DNA from: UQRS01 sp964481575
GTDB lineage: Bacteria; Bacillota; Clostridia; Oscillospirales; Acutalibacteraceae
Assembly (NCBI GenBank): GCA_964481575.1
Contig: CAYZTR010000003.1
Coordinates: forward strand, 25,148 to 89,147
Direction of reading: 5' to 3'
DNA length: 64,000 bases
Position 1 is the first letter of the stretch. Every line of letters starts with the position of its first letter. Of this stretch, positions 34,286 to 43,345 are shown one piece after another. The notes under the pieces are model-generated. The model was not told the DNA's origin. It searched no databases and saw only the letters and a program-made list of their open reading frames with translations. The translations under genes were made by a program, and so were the position numbers.

Positions 34286-36103
34286 TCAGGTGGAAAACCC
34301 GGCATACTGGGTCATATACAGCTCATAATACTTGCCCTTTTGAGCCAGCAGTGCTTCGTGATTTCCGCTTTCCACAATCTGGCCGTGATCCATAACTACG
34401 ATGAGATCCGAATCCCGGATGGTGGACAACCGGTGGGCAATGACAATGCTGGTACGGTTCTGCATCACCAGCTGCATGGCGTCCTGAATGGCCTTTTCGG
34501 TGCGGGTATCCACATTTGAGGTGGCCTCATCCAGAATCAAAATCCTGGGATCAGCCACAAAAGCACGGGCGATGGCCAACAGCTGACGCTGCCCTTGGCT
34601 GATATTTTCGCCGGAACCGGTAAGCACAGTGTCATAGCCCTGCGGCAGCATGCGGATCATATCCTTGCAGCGACTCATACGGACGGCTTGCTCCAATTGT
34701 TCCTCTGTGGCGGCTTCGTTCGCATACTTCAGATTGTTGCGTACGGTATTGGAGAATAAAACAGTATCCTGCAGCACAATGGCAATATTTTGCCGCAGAC
34801 TTCCCCGGGCCACATCCCGGATATTTTGCCTGTTGATGAAAATATCTCCGCCGTCTATATCATAAAAGCGCATCAGCAGATTGACGATAGTGGTTTTCCC
34901 GCTGCCGGTAGCCCCCACCAGAGCCACCTTTTTACCCGAGGGCACAGTCAGGGTAAAATCTTTGATGACCGGACTCCCCGGCACATAGGAAAACTGCACG
35001 TTGCGGAACTCCACAGTGGCTTTGGCTTCTTCTGCCAGGGACTCCCCTTCCTGCGCCTCGTTAATTTCGTCCAGTACCGTAAACACCCGCTCCGCACCGG
35101 CAATGGCCGTTTGCAACTGGCCGTAGATCTGGGCAATTTCATTAATGGGGCGGCTGAACTGCTTCGCATATACAATAAAAGCGGAAATGACTCCCACCGA
35201 AATGAGATGGTTCACCGAGAAAAAGCCGCCAAATGCTGCAATAATTACAAAACCGATATTGCCAATGCAATTCATAATAGGCCCCATGATACCGCTGAAC
35301 ACATCGGTTTTAATGTCGGCCTTGGTCAGGGAATCAGAGGTACCGCAAAAATCGTCGGTGGTAATGTCCTGGTGATTGTAGGCCACTACGGTACGATACC
35401 CGGACACCATTTCCTCCACTGTACCGTTGAGCTGCCCCAACAGCATCTGCCGCTTCCGGGAAAACTTGCGTACCTTTTTAGACAGGATCTTCGTAGCCAG
35501 AAGGGTCAGAATTACGGTGGCACAGCTCAACAGCGCCAACTGCCAGCAATAACAAAGCATAATCACCACCGTACCAATGATGGTCAGAATCCCGGAAAAC
35601 AAGGAAGGCAGAGACTGGGAAACCGTAGTGGAAATATTCTCAATATCATTGGTCATCCGGCTCATAACATCGCCGTGGGAATGGGTATCCAGATAGCGGA
35701 TGGGCAGATCCATAATTTTACTGAACAGCTCTTGCCGCATCCGTTTGACGATGCGCTGACTAAGCCTGGCACTGAACAACCCCTGCAGCAGCTGACTGCC
35801 GCTGTACAGCAAATACACTGCCAGCATGAGGAGCACAGTGCCAAACAGATTGCCAGTAACGCTCCCTGCGATCATATCAATGGCGTTGCTTTGCAGGCTG
35901 GGCGCATAAACGCCGCAAAGGGTGCCGAAGATTACAATGGCAAGCATGAATATGACCATCATTTTTTCATGGGCAAAATAGGCAGCGATGCGCTTTAAAG
36001 CAGCGCCCACATGTTCGGCATGCTCCACCTGCACAAACCGTTCATGCCGGTTCATACCTGGAATATTGCGCTCAGCCAATTTCTGTTCCTTTTGCTCAGG
36101 CAT
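34286..36103 (-). CDS. ABC exporter subunit with canonical ATPase site
   Basis: 605 residues: six membrane helices (about 45-330) of the type IV exporter fold, then a nucleotide-binding domain with GATGSGKT, signature NISQGQRQ, and Walker B LILDEATSNVD with the catalytic Glu present. The ISQGQ form of the signature is typical of the consensus half of heterodimeric exporters (EfrCD, BmrCD, TM287/288 type). The start overlaps the end of its partner by 8 nt. Substrate unknown; multidrug or lipid export is usual for this class. Confidence 0.92.
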   Translation of the reverse strand: MPEQKEQKLAERNIPGMNRHERFVQVEHAEHVGAALKRIAAYFAHEKMMVIFMLAIVIFGTLCGVYAPSLQSNAIDMIAGSVTGNLFGTVLLMLAVYLLYSGSQLLQGLFSARLSQRIVKRMRQELFSKIMDLPIRYLDTHSHGDVMSRMTNDIENISTTVSQSLPSLFSGILTIIGTVVIMLCYCWQLALLSCATVILTLLATKILSKKVRKFSRKRQMLLGQLNGTVEEMVSGYRTVVAYNHQDITTDDFCGTSDSLTKADIKTDVFSGIMGPIMNCIGNIGFVIIAAFGGFFSVNHLISVGVISAFIVYAKQFSRPINEIAQIYGQLQTAIAGAERVFTVLDEINEAQEGESLAEEAKATVEFRNVQFSYVPGSPVIKDFTLTVPSGKKVALVGATGSGKTTIVNLLMRFYDIDGGDIFINRQNIRDVARGSLRQNIAIVLQDTVLFSNTVRNNLKYANEAATEEQLEQAVRMSRCKDMIRMLPQGYDTVLTGSGENISQGQRQLLAIARAFVADPRILILDEATSNVDTRTEKAIQDAMQLVMQNRTSIVIAHRLSTIRDSDLIVVMDHGQIVESGNHEALLAQKGKYYELYMTQYAGFST

Positions 36104-37835
36104 TTACCTCGCCCTCCTTTCCGATCTGGGAATGATAAATATCCTGGTAAGCAGTACAGCTTTGCAGCAGTTCCTGATGGGAACCAACAGCGGCAATCTG
36201 CCCATTCTCCAGCACGACAATGCGATCCGCCCGACGCACAGAAGCAATGCGCTGTGCAATAATGATTTTTGTGCTTTCCGGATTTGCTTCCTGCAAGGCG
36301 GCGTACAGATTGGCTTCGGTCTTGAGATCCAAAGCGCTGGTAGAATCATCAAAAATTAGAATCTCGGCCGATTTCAAAATGGCTCTGGAAATGGAAAGCC
36401 GCTGCTTCTGTCCGCCGGACAGGCTCATGCCCCGCTCTGCAACAGCGGTATCATATTGCTCTGGTGTGGAAGAAATGAAATCATCCGCCTGGGCAATGGT
36501 GGCAGCGGCCTGCACTGCTTCGGTGGAAGCCTGAGGAGAACCCCAGGAAATATTTTCCCGGATAGAGGCGCTGAACAGCTCGCTTTTCTGCAGGGCAATG
36601 GCAATCTTTTCCCGCAAGGCTTTCTGTTGGTATTCCCGCACGTCCACACCATCCACCAGGACAATGCCCTCGGTTACATCGTAAAAACGGGGAATCAGAT
36701 TCACCAGGGAGGTTTTACCGCAACCGGTAGCCCCCATAATCGCCACGGTTTCCCCCTTTTGAATAGACAAATTAATGTGTTTTAGAACAATTTGATGGCT
36801 GCCGGGATAGGAGAAAGACACGTCCCGGAACTCCACCGTTCCCTGCTGCTGGGAATCGCCGTCAAAAGTGCCATCCTGCAACTCCGGCGCACGATCCAGC
36901 ACTTCCTTGATCCGTTTCCAGGAAGCAATACCTCTGGAAATGTTTTGGAACAGCATAACCAGCATTAAAATACCGTTTAGCAGCTGCGTTGTGTAAGTAA
37001 TGGCCGCCATGATATTGCCCGGCGATGTGATGCCGCCGCTGACCTCCACCGAACCAACCATTAAGATAATGGCCACTACAATATACATCAGCGCATTAAT
37101 GACCGGATTCATAAAGGCAAAAATCACCAGCACACGAAGCTGGGTGCGGATCAATTCGTCATTTGCCTTTCCGAACCGCACCTTTTCATATACTTCCCGC
37201 ACACAGGCCTTGATAATACGGATGCCGGACACATCCTCCTGCATGATGGCGTTAATAGCATCCAGCTGCGCCTGTAATTTGGAAAACAGCGGGTTGGCTT
37301 TGGCCAGGCAAAGAGCCAGGCAGCCCACGATCAAGGGGAAAGCACACAGCACAATCAACCCAAAATCCCGGTTCAGCCGGAACATAAAGTACATACTGCC
37401 GAACATCAGGAGACTGGTGCGGATCATCCCCCGGACAAACTGGGAAACAAAGTTCTGCACTTGGGTAATATCGTTGGTCACTCTGGTCACCAGAGAGCCG
37501 GTACCGAATTTATCCAGCTGGGGAAAAGAAAAGGTCATAATATTGCGAAAACAATCCTTGCGGATCTCATTGCCGATGTTCTGCCCCGACAGATGCACAA
37601 ACACATTGTTCAATGACCCGCAAAGGCCCCCAAACAGCACCAGGCCGATCATCTGCAGCCCCAATTTCCAGATAAGATTCAGATTTCCTACACCACCATT
37701 GTTGAGTCCAAGGACACCGTCATCCACGATTTGGCTCATCAACCCCGGCTGAACCAAGTCCATCATCACTTCCCCGATCATAAACAGACCGGCCAGGATG
37801 GCAAAATGCAAATATCGCTTTATGTATTTCCACAT
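36096..37835 (-). CDS. ABC exporter subunit with degenerate ATPase site
   Basis: 579 residues: membrane domain (RVTNDITQVQNFVSQFVRGMI and neighbours) and nucleotide-binding domain with GATGCGKT, signature LSGGQKQ, and Walker B LIFDDSTSALD. The catalytic Glu of Walker B is replaced by Asp, the pattern of the non-hydrolysing site in heterodimeric exporters. Together with the downstream gene it forms one transporter. It starts 6 bp after the MarR gene stop and is controlled with it. Confidence 0.92.
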   Translation of the reverse strand: MWKYIKRYLHFAILAGLFMIGEVMMDLVQPGLMSQIVDDGVLGLNNGGVGNLNLIWKLGLQMIGLVLFGGLCGSLNNVFVHLSGQNIGNEIRKDCFRNIMTFSFPQLDKFGTGSLVTRVTNDITQVQNFVSQFVRGMIRTSLLMFGSMYFMFRLNRDFGLIVLCAFPLIVGCLALCLAKANPLFSKLQAQLDAINAIMQEDVSGIRIIKACVREVYEKVRFGKANDELIRTQLRVLVIFAFMNPVINALMYIVVAIILMVGSVEVSGGITSPGNIMAAITYTTQLLNGILMLVMLFQNISRGIASWKRIKEVLDRAPELQDGTFDGDSQQQGTVEFRDVSFSYPGSHQIVLKHINLSIQKGETVAIMGATGCGKTSLVNLIPRFYDVTEGIVLVDGVDVREYQQKALREKIAIALQKSELFSASIRENISWGSPQASTEAVQAAATIAQADDFISSTPEQYDTAVAERGMSLSGGQKQRLSISRAILKSAEILIFDDSTSALDLKTEANLYAALQEANPESTKIIIAQRIASVRRADRIVVLENGQIAAVGSHQELLQSCTAYQDIYHSQIGKEGEVNA

Positions 37836-37841
37836 ACTTCT

Positions 37842-38327
37842 TTAGTTCTCCTCCTGTTCCAGATAGCGGGATTCCCAATGGGCATTGAGCTTTTCCAACA
37901 ACGACACCAGCTGTTCCTTTTCCGCTGCTGAAAGGCAGGAAAACATTTCCACATGCCGTCTTTGTCGCTGGCCGGCAGCCTCCATCGCCTGCCGCTTCCC
38001 TGATTCGGTCAACTGAATATCCACCGTTCGCCGGTCATTGGAACTGGGGATGCGGGTAATCAACCCCGCATGCTCCAGCTTGGCCAACACCTCGCTGGCC
38101 GACCCAGGCTGCACCCCCAGTCGTTCGGTCAGTTCCCGTTGCGTAATGGATCCCACTTCCCGGAGAATAATCAGGATCCGCTTTTGACTTCCCTTTCCTT
38201 CAAACAGAAGGCGCATTACATGCCCTGCGTCCCGCAGATTAATAATTAGTTTATCATTGATATCATTGGCATTATCATGCTGTTGACGCTGCATTCGATG
38301 TAGCGCACTACGTCTACCGTACGGCAT
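37842..38327 (-). CDS. MarR-family transcriptional regulator
   Basis: 161 residues from the ATG at 38327, with GGGGGGA upstream; an in-frame start at 38396 would overlap the promoter. The winged helix shows SITQRELTERLGVQPGSASEVLAKLEHAGLITRIPSS and DRRTVDIQLTESGK, the MarR wing. Helices at both ends give the dimer. It very likely represses its own operon: the promoter upstream is bracketed by matching half-sites. The effector is unknown, but the regulator-exporter arrangement suggests a toxic or antimicrobial compound. Confidence 0.92.
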   Translation of the reverse strand: MPYGRRSALHRMQRQQHDNANDINDKLIINLRDAGHVMRLLFEGKGSQKRILIILREVGSITQRELTERLGVQPGSASEVLAKLEHAGLITRIPSSNDRRTVDIQLTESGKRQAMEAAGQRQRRHVEMFSCLSAAEKEQLVSLLEKLNAHWESRYLEQEEN

Positions 38328-38356
38328 TCTTCTGTCCCCCCTTCGCAAATTATTTC

Positions 38357-38404
38357 GGTACCTTGATATTATAGCAACGGTTCCGCAATTTGTCAAGGTA
38401 CCTT
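38357..38404 (-). promoter_or_regulatory. Consensus promoter bracketed by MarR-type operator
   Basis: On the minus strand TTGACA (38391-38396), 17-nt spacer, TATAAT (38368-38373), a perfect sigma-A promoter. The 10-bp inverted repeat GGTACCTTGA (38357-38366) and TCAAGGTACC (38393-38402) covers the -35 box on one side and the -10 downstream edge on the other. A bound dimer at each GGTACC would block polymerase. Confidence 0.85.
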
Positions 38405-38420
38405 ATAAAATGATAGCGTC

Positions 38421-38454
38421 AAAAAAAGAAGGCAGAGCAAAAACGCTCGCCTTC
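38421..38454 (-). terminator. Terminator of the DUF2806 gene
   Basis: On the minus strand GAAGGCGAGC pairs with GCTC(T)GCCTTC around GTTTTT, followed by seven T residues. Confidence 0.9.
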
Positions 38455-38509
38455 CCTTACGAATTAGTTTTTCTATGATTCCGCGCGTCCAAATCCAAAC
38501 AGGAAAAAG

Positions 38510-39361
38510 TTACTGTATGGCAGTATTCTTTCTTTCTGATTCTTCCCACATAGGTAAGCAATACGCCTCCCAAAAACCATCAATCTTATCAACATCAATA
38601 GATTTACATAACGCACAACCTGGCTTGGTATATATAATATTACCGATGCTTACGTCTTTCATTCCCGCTGGAAAAGTATACTCCCTATCGTAATACTTTA
38701 CTTTTGCAACTTCTCCCTCTGCAGCAAGGGCATATCCTACTGCGAGAGGGCCAAAATCCATTTCAATTAACCCTATCGCATTCAGATTAACCAGGCTTTC
38801 AAAGGTAATCCCGAGCTTTTCATAATCCTTTAGCTTTGATTGAAGGACGACCGGTGCAATTCTATCTTCTACAGATACAGATATTTTACACAATGCAGAA
38901 AATGTTTCTGCATCATCCTTATCCATCTGTGCCAAGATATATAACAATACCTTAGGAATACTATTCACCTGATTGCATTCCGTTGCCAAAATTTTGCCCC
39001 ATATCTGTTGAAATTCTTCATCAGATACTAGTCTCGCTCTATCCATGAACAAATCCAGCCAGTCCACATCAAGTTGTTCCGGTTTTGCATTTTTCCGCAT
39101 GGATTGCATTGCAATTTCCAAAATATTATTCTGATTGCAATACTCTTTGATTGTTTTTCTTGCATTACTAATAAGGGCCGCCTTAATCACTGGATCATAG
39201 TTGCTGTTTTGAATATCTTCGATATATGTATTGACAGCAGTTTTTTTAGGAGTTTCCCTATTGGCAATCCACCCAATTCCATCTGCCAATTTATTTGTCA
39301 AATGAACAGCAGCATCTCCAATAGCGCTGAAATCAAGAAAAGGACCCATCTCATCACCCAT
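38510..39361 (-). CDS. DUF2806 domain protein
   Basis: 283 residues. NARKTIKEYCNQNNILEIAM, WLDLFMDRARLVSDEEFQQIWGKIL and FSALCKISVSVED are typical of DUF2806, a family of unknown function, seen often as isolated genes in variable genomic regions. The coding strand is more AT-rich than the neighbours, with many A-ending codons, which suggests later acquisition. No membrane helix. Start uncertain between 39361 and 39349 (the latter has an AGGA site and a GTGATGAG stretch upstream). Single gene with its own terminator. Confidence 0.78.
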   Translation of the reverse strand: MGDEMGPFLDFSAIGDAAVHLTNKLADGIGWIANRETPKKTAVNTYIEDIQNSNYDPVIKAALISNARKTIKEYCNQNNILEIAMQSMRKNAKPEQLDVDWLDLFMDRARLVSDEEFQQIWGKILATECNQVNSIPKVLLYILAQMDKDDAETFSALCKISVSVEDRIAPVVLQSKLKDYEKLGITFESLVNLNAIGLIEMDFGPLAVGYALAAEGEVAKVKYYDREYTFPAGMKDVSIGNIIYTKPGCALCKSIDVDKIDGFWEAYCLPMWEESERKNTAIQ

Positions 39362-39493
39362 TCCTGCTACACACTTTTCCTTCTATAATACAACATACAA
39401 TCTAATAGCCGCCAAACCGTAGGAATGACATATCCATGCTGCGATTGGTGCATCACTTTATACAACATTAAAACCAAACAATGAAATGAATGC

Positions 39494-40765
39494 TTACTTC
39501 AAATGGGCTTTGCCGATGTCGGTGCGGTAATGAACACCGTCAAAGTGAATGGATTCCACAGCGGCGTAGGCATTGGCCAGAGCAGTATCCAGATCCTTAC
39601 CACGGGCGGTGACACCCAAAACCCGGCCACCGTTCGTCAGAAACTTACCGTCCTGGTATTTGGTGCCGGCATGATAAACCGTAGCACCTTTCACCTGCCC
39701 CATGGCATCCAGGCCGGTGATTTCCAGCCCCTTGGCATAACTACCGGGATAACCGCCGGAAGCCATGACCACGCAGGCGGCCGGCTCCGCCGACCACTGA
39801 ATCTCCAGCTGATCCAGCCGACCGTCAATCACGGCTTCCACGATGTCCAACAAATCGGTTTCCAACCGGGGCAGAACCACCTGGGTCTCCGGATCACCAA
39901 ACCGGGCATTGTATTCAATCACCTTGGGACCATCGGGGGTCAGCATCAGGCCAAAGTACAGGCACCCCTTGAAGGGGCAGCCCTCCTGCTCCATAGCGGC
40001 CACGGTAGGCAGGAAAATTTCCCGCATGCACCGGTCGGCCATTTCGGCGGTATACACCGGGTTGGGGGAAATGGTTCCCATACCGCCGGTGTTGGGACCC
40101 CGGTTGCCGTTATAGACCCGTTTATGATCCATAGAGGAAACCATAGGTTTCGCCGTTTTGCCGTCGCAGAAAGATAGCACCGACACCTCCGGGCCGGTCA
40201 GGAATTCCTCCACCACTACCCGGTTACCGGAAGCCCCGAAAACCTTATCCTCCATAATGGAATGCACCGCCGCCTGGGCAGCGGCATAGTCCTCACAAAT
40301 GACAACCCCCTTCCCCAGGGCCAGGCCATCAGCCTTAATGACCGTGGGGTACTTGTTCTGGGCCTTGATATAATCCAGGCAATCCGCCGGGGAAGTACAG
40401 ACGTGATACCCGGCAGTGGGGATGCCATACTTTTGCATCAAATCCTTGGAAAAAACCTTGGAGGCCTCGATCCGGGCGGCCAAGGCACTGGGGCCAAAAG
40501 CGCGGATACCGGCAGCCTCCATGGCATCCACCATACCGGCGGCCAGAGGGTCATCCGGCGCCACAAACACCAAATCCACCTGCTCCGCCTTGGCCAGAGC
40601 CACCATGCCGTCCACATCGGTGGCGGCTACATCAAAGCACTTGGCATCCCGGGAGATGCCGCCGTTTCCGGGCGCGCAGAGAATCTCCTTCACCCTGGGA
40701 CTCTTTTTCAAAGCCAGAATCAGAGCGTGTTCCCGCCCGCCGGAACCAACCATTAACAATTTCAT
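39494..40765 (-). CDS. purD: Phosphoribosylamine-glycine ligase
   Basis: 423 residues from the ATG at 40765 (GGGAGG upstream; an upstream in-frame start lacks a site). ATP-grasp motifs: MKLLMVGSGGREHALI, GLALGKGVVICED, HKRVYNGNRGPNTGGMGTISP and NARFGDPETQVVLPRL. It makes GAR from phosphoribosylamine and glycine, the second step of purine synthesis. Last gene of the pur operon, 13 bp after purH. Confidence 0.97.
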   Translation of the reverse strand: MKLLMVGSGGREHALILALKKSPRVKEILCAPGNGGISRDAKCFDVAATDVDGMVALAKAEQVDLVFVAPDDPLAAGMVDAMEAAGIRAFGPSALAARIEASKVFSKDLMQKYGIPTAGYHVCTSPADCLDYIKAQNKYPTVIKADGLALGKGVVICEDYAAAQAAVHSIMEDKVFGASGNRVVVEEFLTGPEVSVLSFCDGKTAKPMVSSMDHKRVYNGNRGPNTGGMGTISPNPVYTAEMADRCMREIFLPTVAAMEQEGCPFKGCLYFGLMLTPDGPKVIEYNARFGDPETQVVLPRLETDLLDIVEAVIDGRLDQLEIQWSAEPAACVVMASGGYPGSYAKGLEITGLDAMGQVKGATVYHAGTKYQDGKFLTNGGRVLGVTARGKDLDTALANAYAAVESIHFDGVHYRTDIGKAHLK

Positions 40766-40778
40766 AAGGTACCCTCCC

Positions 40779-41960
40779 TTAATGATGGAACAGCCGGATG
40801 CCGTTGAAGCACATGGTAATGCCGTATTTATTACAAGTGTCAATCACCTGCTGATCCCGGATTGAACCACCGGGCTGGACAATGGCAGTCACGCCGCTGC
40901 GGCGGGCCCGCTCAATATTATCCCCAAAGGGGAAGAAGGCATCCGATCCAAGAGAAACCCCGGAAATGGTGGCCAGATAGGCCTTCTTTTCCGCCGGAGT
41001 GAAGGGCTCAGGCTGAACAGTAAAGGTCTCGGCCCAGACATCCTCCCCCATCACATCCTCCGGTGTGTCACCAATATACACATCAATGGCATTATCCCGG
41101 TTCGGCTTGGCCACATCGGCACGGAAAGGAAGATGCAACACTTTGGGGTGATGGCGCAGCTGCCAGTTGTCAGCCTTTTGGCCGGCCAGGCGGGTGCAGT
41201 GGACCCGGGACTGCTGCCCGGCGCCTACCCCGATGATCTGCCCGCCGCTGGCGTAGCAGACCGAGTTGGACTGAGTATATTTCAAGGTGATAAGACACAG
41301 AATCAAATCACGCTTCTGTTCCTCTGTAATAGTCTTGTTCTCGGTGACGATATTCTCCAGACAGGAGGCGTCAATTTTCAAATCATTATGCCCCTGTTCA
41401 AAGGTGATGCCAAAGACCTGTTTCTGTTCCAGGTGAGCCGGGACATAGCTGGGGTCGATCTCCACCACATTATAATTTCCCTTTTTCTTAGAGGACAGGA
41501 TCTCCAGAGCCTGATCGGTATAGCCGGGGGCGATGATACCGTCAGAAACCTCATGATGAATGATCTCGGCAGTAGATTCGTCGCAAATATCAGACAAGGC
41601 GATCCAATCTCCGAAGGAACTCATACGATCGGCGCCCCGGGCCCGGGCGTAGGCGCAGGCCAGAGGGGACAGCTCCATCTCTGACGGCACATGGTACATC
41701 TGCCGCAGGGTATCGTCCAGAGGGAGTCCCAAAGCGGCCCCAGCGGGAGAAACATGCTTAAAGGAAGCGGCGGCGGGGAGGCCGGTGGCCTCCTTCAGCT
41801 CTTTCACCAGCTGCCAACTGTTCAACGCATCCAAAAAGTTGATATACCCCGGCTTGCCGTTACGTACAGTGACCGGCAGATCGCTGCCATCCGCCATAAA
41901 AATGCGGGAGGGCTTTTGATTGGGGTTGCATCCGTATTTCAGTTCAATTTCATTTGCCAT
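40779..41960 (-). CDS. purH: AICAR transformylase (stand-alone)
   Basis: 393 residues. ELKYGCNPNQKPSRIF, SFKHVSPAGAALG and the C-terminal PGGSIRDQQVIDTCNKYGI identify the transformylase domain of PurH. The usual N-terminal MGS-like/IMP cyclohydrolase domain is missing; that step is supplied by purO just upstream. It uses 10-formyl-THF to formylate AICAR. This split form is known in some Clostridia. Confidence 0.93.
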   Translation of the reverse strand: MANEIELKYGCNPNQKPSRIFMADGSDLPVTVRNGKPGYINFLDALNSWQLVKELKEATGLPAAASFKHVSPAGAALGLPLDDTLRQMYHVPSEMELSPLACAYARARGADRMSSFGDWIALSDICDESTAEIIHHEVSDGIIAPGYTDQALEILSSKKKGNYNVVEIDPSYVPAHLEQKQVFGITFEQGHNDLKIDASCLENIVTENKTITEEQKRDLILCLITLKYTQSNSVCYASGGQIIGVGAGQQSRVHCTRLAGQKADNWQLRHHPKVLHLPFRADVAKPNRDNAIDVYIGDTPEDVMGEDVWAETFTVQPEPFTPAEKKAYLATISGVSLGSDAFFPFGDNIERARRSGVTAIVQPGGSIRDQQVIDTCNKYGITMCFNGIRLFHH

Positions 41961-41983
41961 GGAGCTCCATCCTTTCGATCAAA

Positions 41984-42697
41984 TTATTGATTCTTATTCA
42001 CAATACGGGTTTGGGACGCACCGGTGGCAATATCCACAAACCGCACAAACAAACTGACCTTATTGGCCTCGTTAAGATTGCTCCAGACCAAATCAGTAAA
42101 CCCGTCGATGTCGCCGGAAACAACCACCGGTTCCGGGTCTCCGGCAAAGGAAGGAATGGGGTCACCGTCACACTGATAGGTATGGATAAAACGACCCTCC
42201 CCAGCCAGGGGAGTATCGTAATCATAGAAAAACCGCTCACAGGAAGCACCGTTGCCAAAAGAGGATTTCAAAATGGACATTTCATAAGCAAACTTCCCGT
42301 CCCGGAAGTGACCTACCGCTGAAATGCGGGGAGTAAAGTTGGGAGCATCCGGTTCAAAAGCCCGGGTACGCAGTGCAGCGCAGAAGGTTTTACCGGCCTT
42401 GAGGAAATCATAGACCGTATCGGTCTGATCTCCGTTGGTAACGATGAGATCCTGGCCCAGCTTCCGCACAGGGGAATAAATAATCAGAGAGGGATCAGAC
42501 AGCTTGGAGGGATCAAAGGCTTCGGTGCGAATGCCTTCTCCATCGGTGACGAACACCCGGTTCCGGCTGTTCTCACTGCGGCCCATGATAAAATAGCCGA
42601 AAACGGCCTGTTTCCCATCGGGGGTGACCCCCACAACAATACCCCGACCGGGGTATGCGTTGGTATTCAGTAAGGTTGCAAGATCTAACAGTGCCAT
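41984..42697 (-). CDS. purO: IMP cyclohydrolase, PurO type
   Basis: 237 residues matching the PurO family (first found in archaea): YPGRGIVVGVTPDGKQAVFGYFIMGRS-type start, IYSPVRKLGQDLIVTNGDQTD and PRISAVGHF. It closes the ring of FAICAR to IMP, the last purine step. GGAGGA lies 7 nt before the ATG. It replaces the cyclohydrolase domain that is absent from the purH product. Confidence 0.9.
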   Translation of the reverse strand: MALLDLATLLNTNAYPGRGIVVGVTPDGKQAVFGYFIMGRSENSRNRVFVTDGEGIRTEAFDPSKLSDPSLIIYSPVRKLGQDLIVTNGDQTDTVYDFLKAGKTFCAALRTRAFEPDAPNFTPRISAVGHFRDGKFAYEMSILKSSFGNGASCERFFYDYDTPLAGEGRFIHTYQCDGDPIPSFAGDPEPVVVSGDIDGFTDLVWSNLNEANKVSLFVRFVDIATGASQTRIVNKNQ

Positions 42698-42710
42698 ACA
42701 TGATTCCTCC

Positions 42711-43334
42711 CTATTCTTCGTTCAAAATGGAAACGTGATTGTCCGTAATACGCAGCCGGTCAGCACAGAACAATGCCACAGCCCTGGGCAAAATCTTCCA
42801 TTCAGCTTGCTCCATGACCCGCTTCTGCAAAATCTCGGGGGTGTCCCCTTCCCGAATCTCCACCGCCTGCTGCAAAATAATAGCGCCGCCGTCAGGAATT
42901 TCATTGACGAAATGAACCGTGGCACCGGTGACCTTGACACCGTAGGCCAAAGCGGCCTCATGGACATGGAGGCCATAGAATCCCTTTCCACAGAAGGAAG
43001 GGATCAGCGCAGGATGAATATTGATAATCCGGTTTTCGTAGGCCTTGACCACCCGTTCACCCAGAATGGAGAGAAAACCGGCCAGAACGATCAGGTCGGC
43101 TTGATACCGCCCCAACAAAGCCAGAAGGGCGAACTCGGGATCTCCCTCCTTCCGGGAAGGCAGCACCTCTCCGGGGATACCGGCCTTGGCCGCCCGCTCC
43201 AGAGCATAAACTCCCGGCTTACTGGCGATGACCGCCACAAATTCCCCACCGGGAATCTCCCCGGCAGCTTTGGCATCCAGCAAAGCCTGCAAATTGGTAC
43301 CGCCGCCGGAAACCAGCACTACGATTCGTTTCAT
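42711..43334 (-). CDS. purN: Phosphoribosylglycinamide formyltransferase
   Basis: 207 residues. IVVLVSGGGTNLQALLDA (substrate-binding loop), LAGFLSILG, NIHPALIPSFCGKGFYGLHVHEA with the catalytic Asn/His region, and VTGATVHFVNEIPDGGAIILQ. It transfers formyl from 10-formyl-THF to GAR. AAGGAG upstream of the ATG; 13-bp gaps on both sides within the operon. Confidence 0.96.
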   Translation of the reverse strand: MKRIVVLVSGGGTNLQALLDAKAAGEIPGGEFVAVIASKPGVYALERAAKAGIPGEVLPSRKEGDPEFALLALLGRYQADLIVLAGFLSILGERVVKAYENRIINIHPALIPSFCGKGFYGLHVHEAALAYGVKVTGATVHFVNEIPDGGAIILQQAVEIREGDTPEILQKRVMEQAEWKILPRAVALFCADRLRITDNHVSILNEE

Positions 43335-43345
43335 GCCGCCGCTCC

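Noticed and set aside
34790..35998. 402-codon plus-strand frame
   Set aside because: Antisense to the ABC exporter gene; no motif and no start signal.
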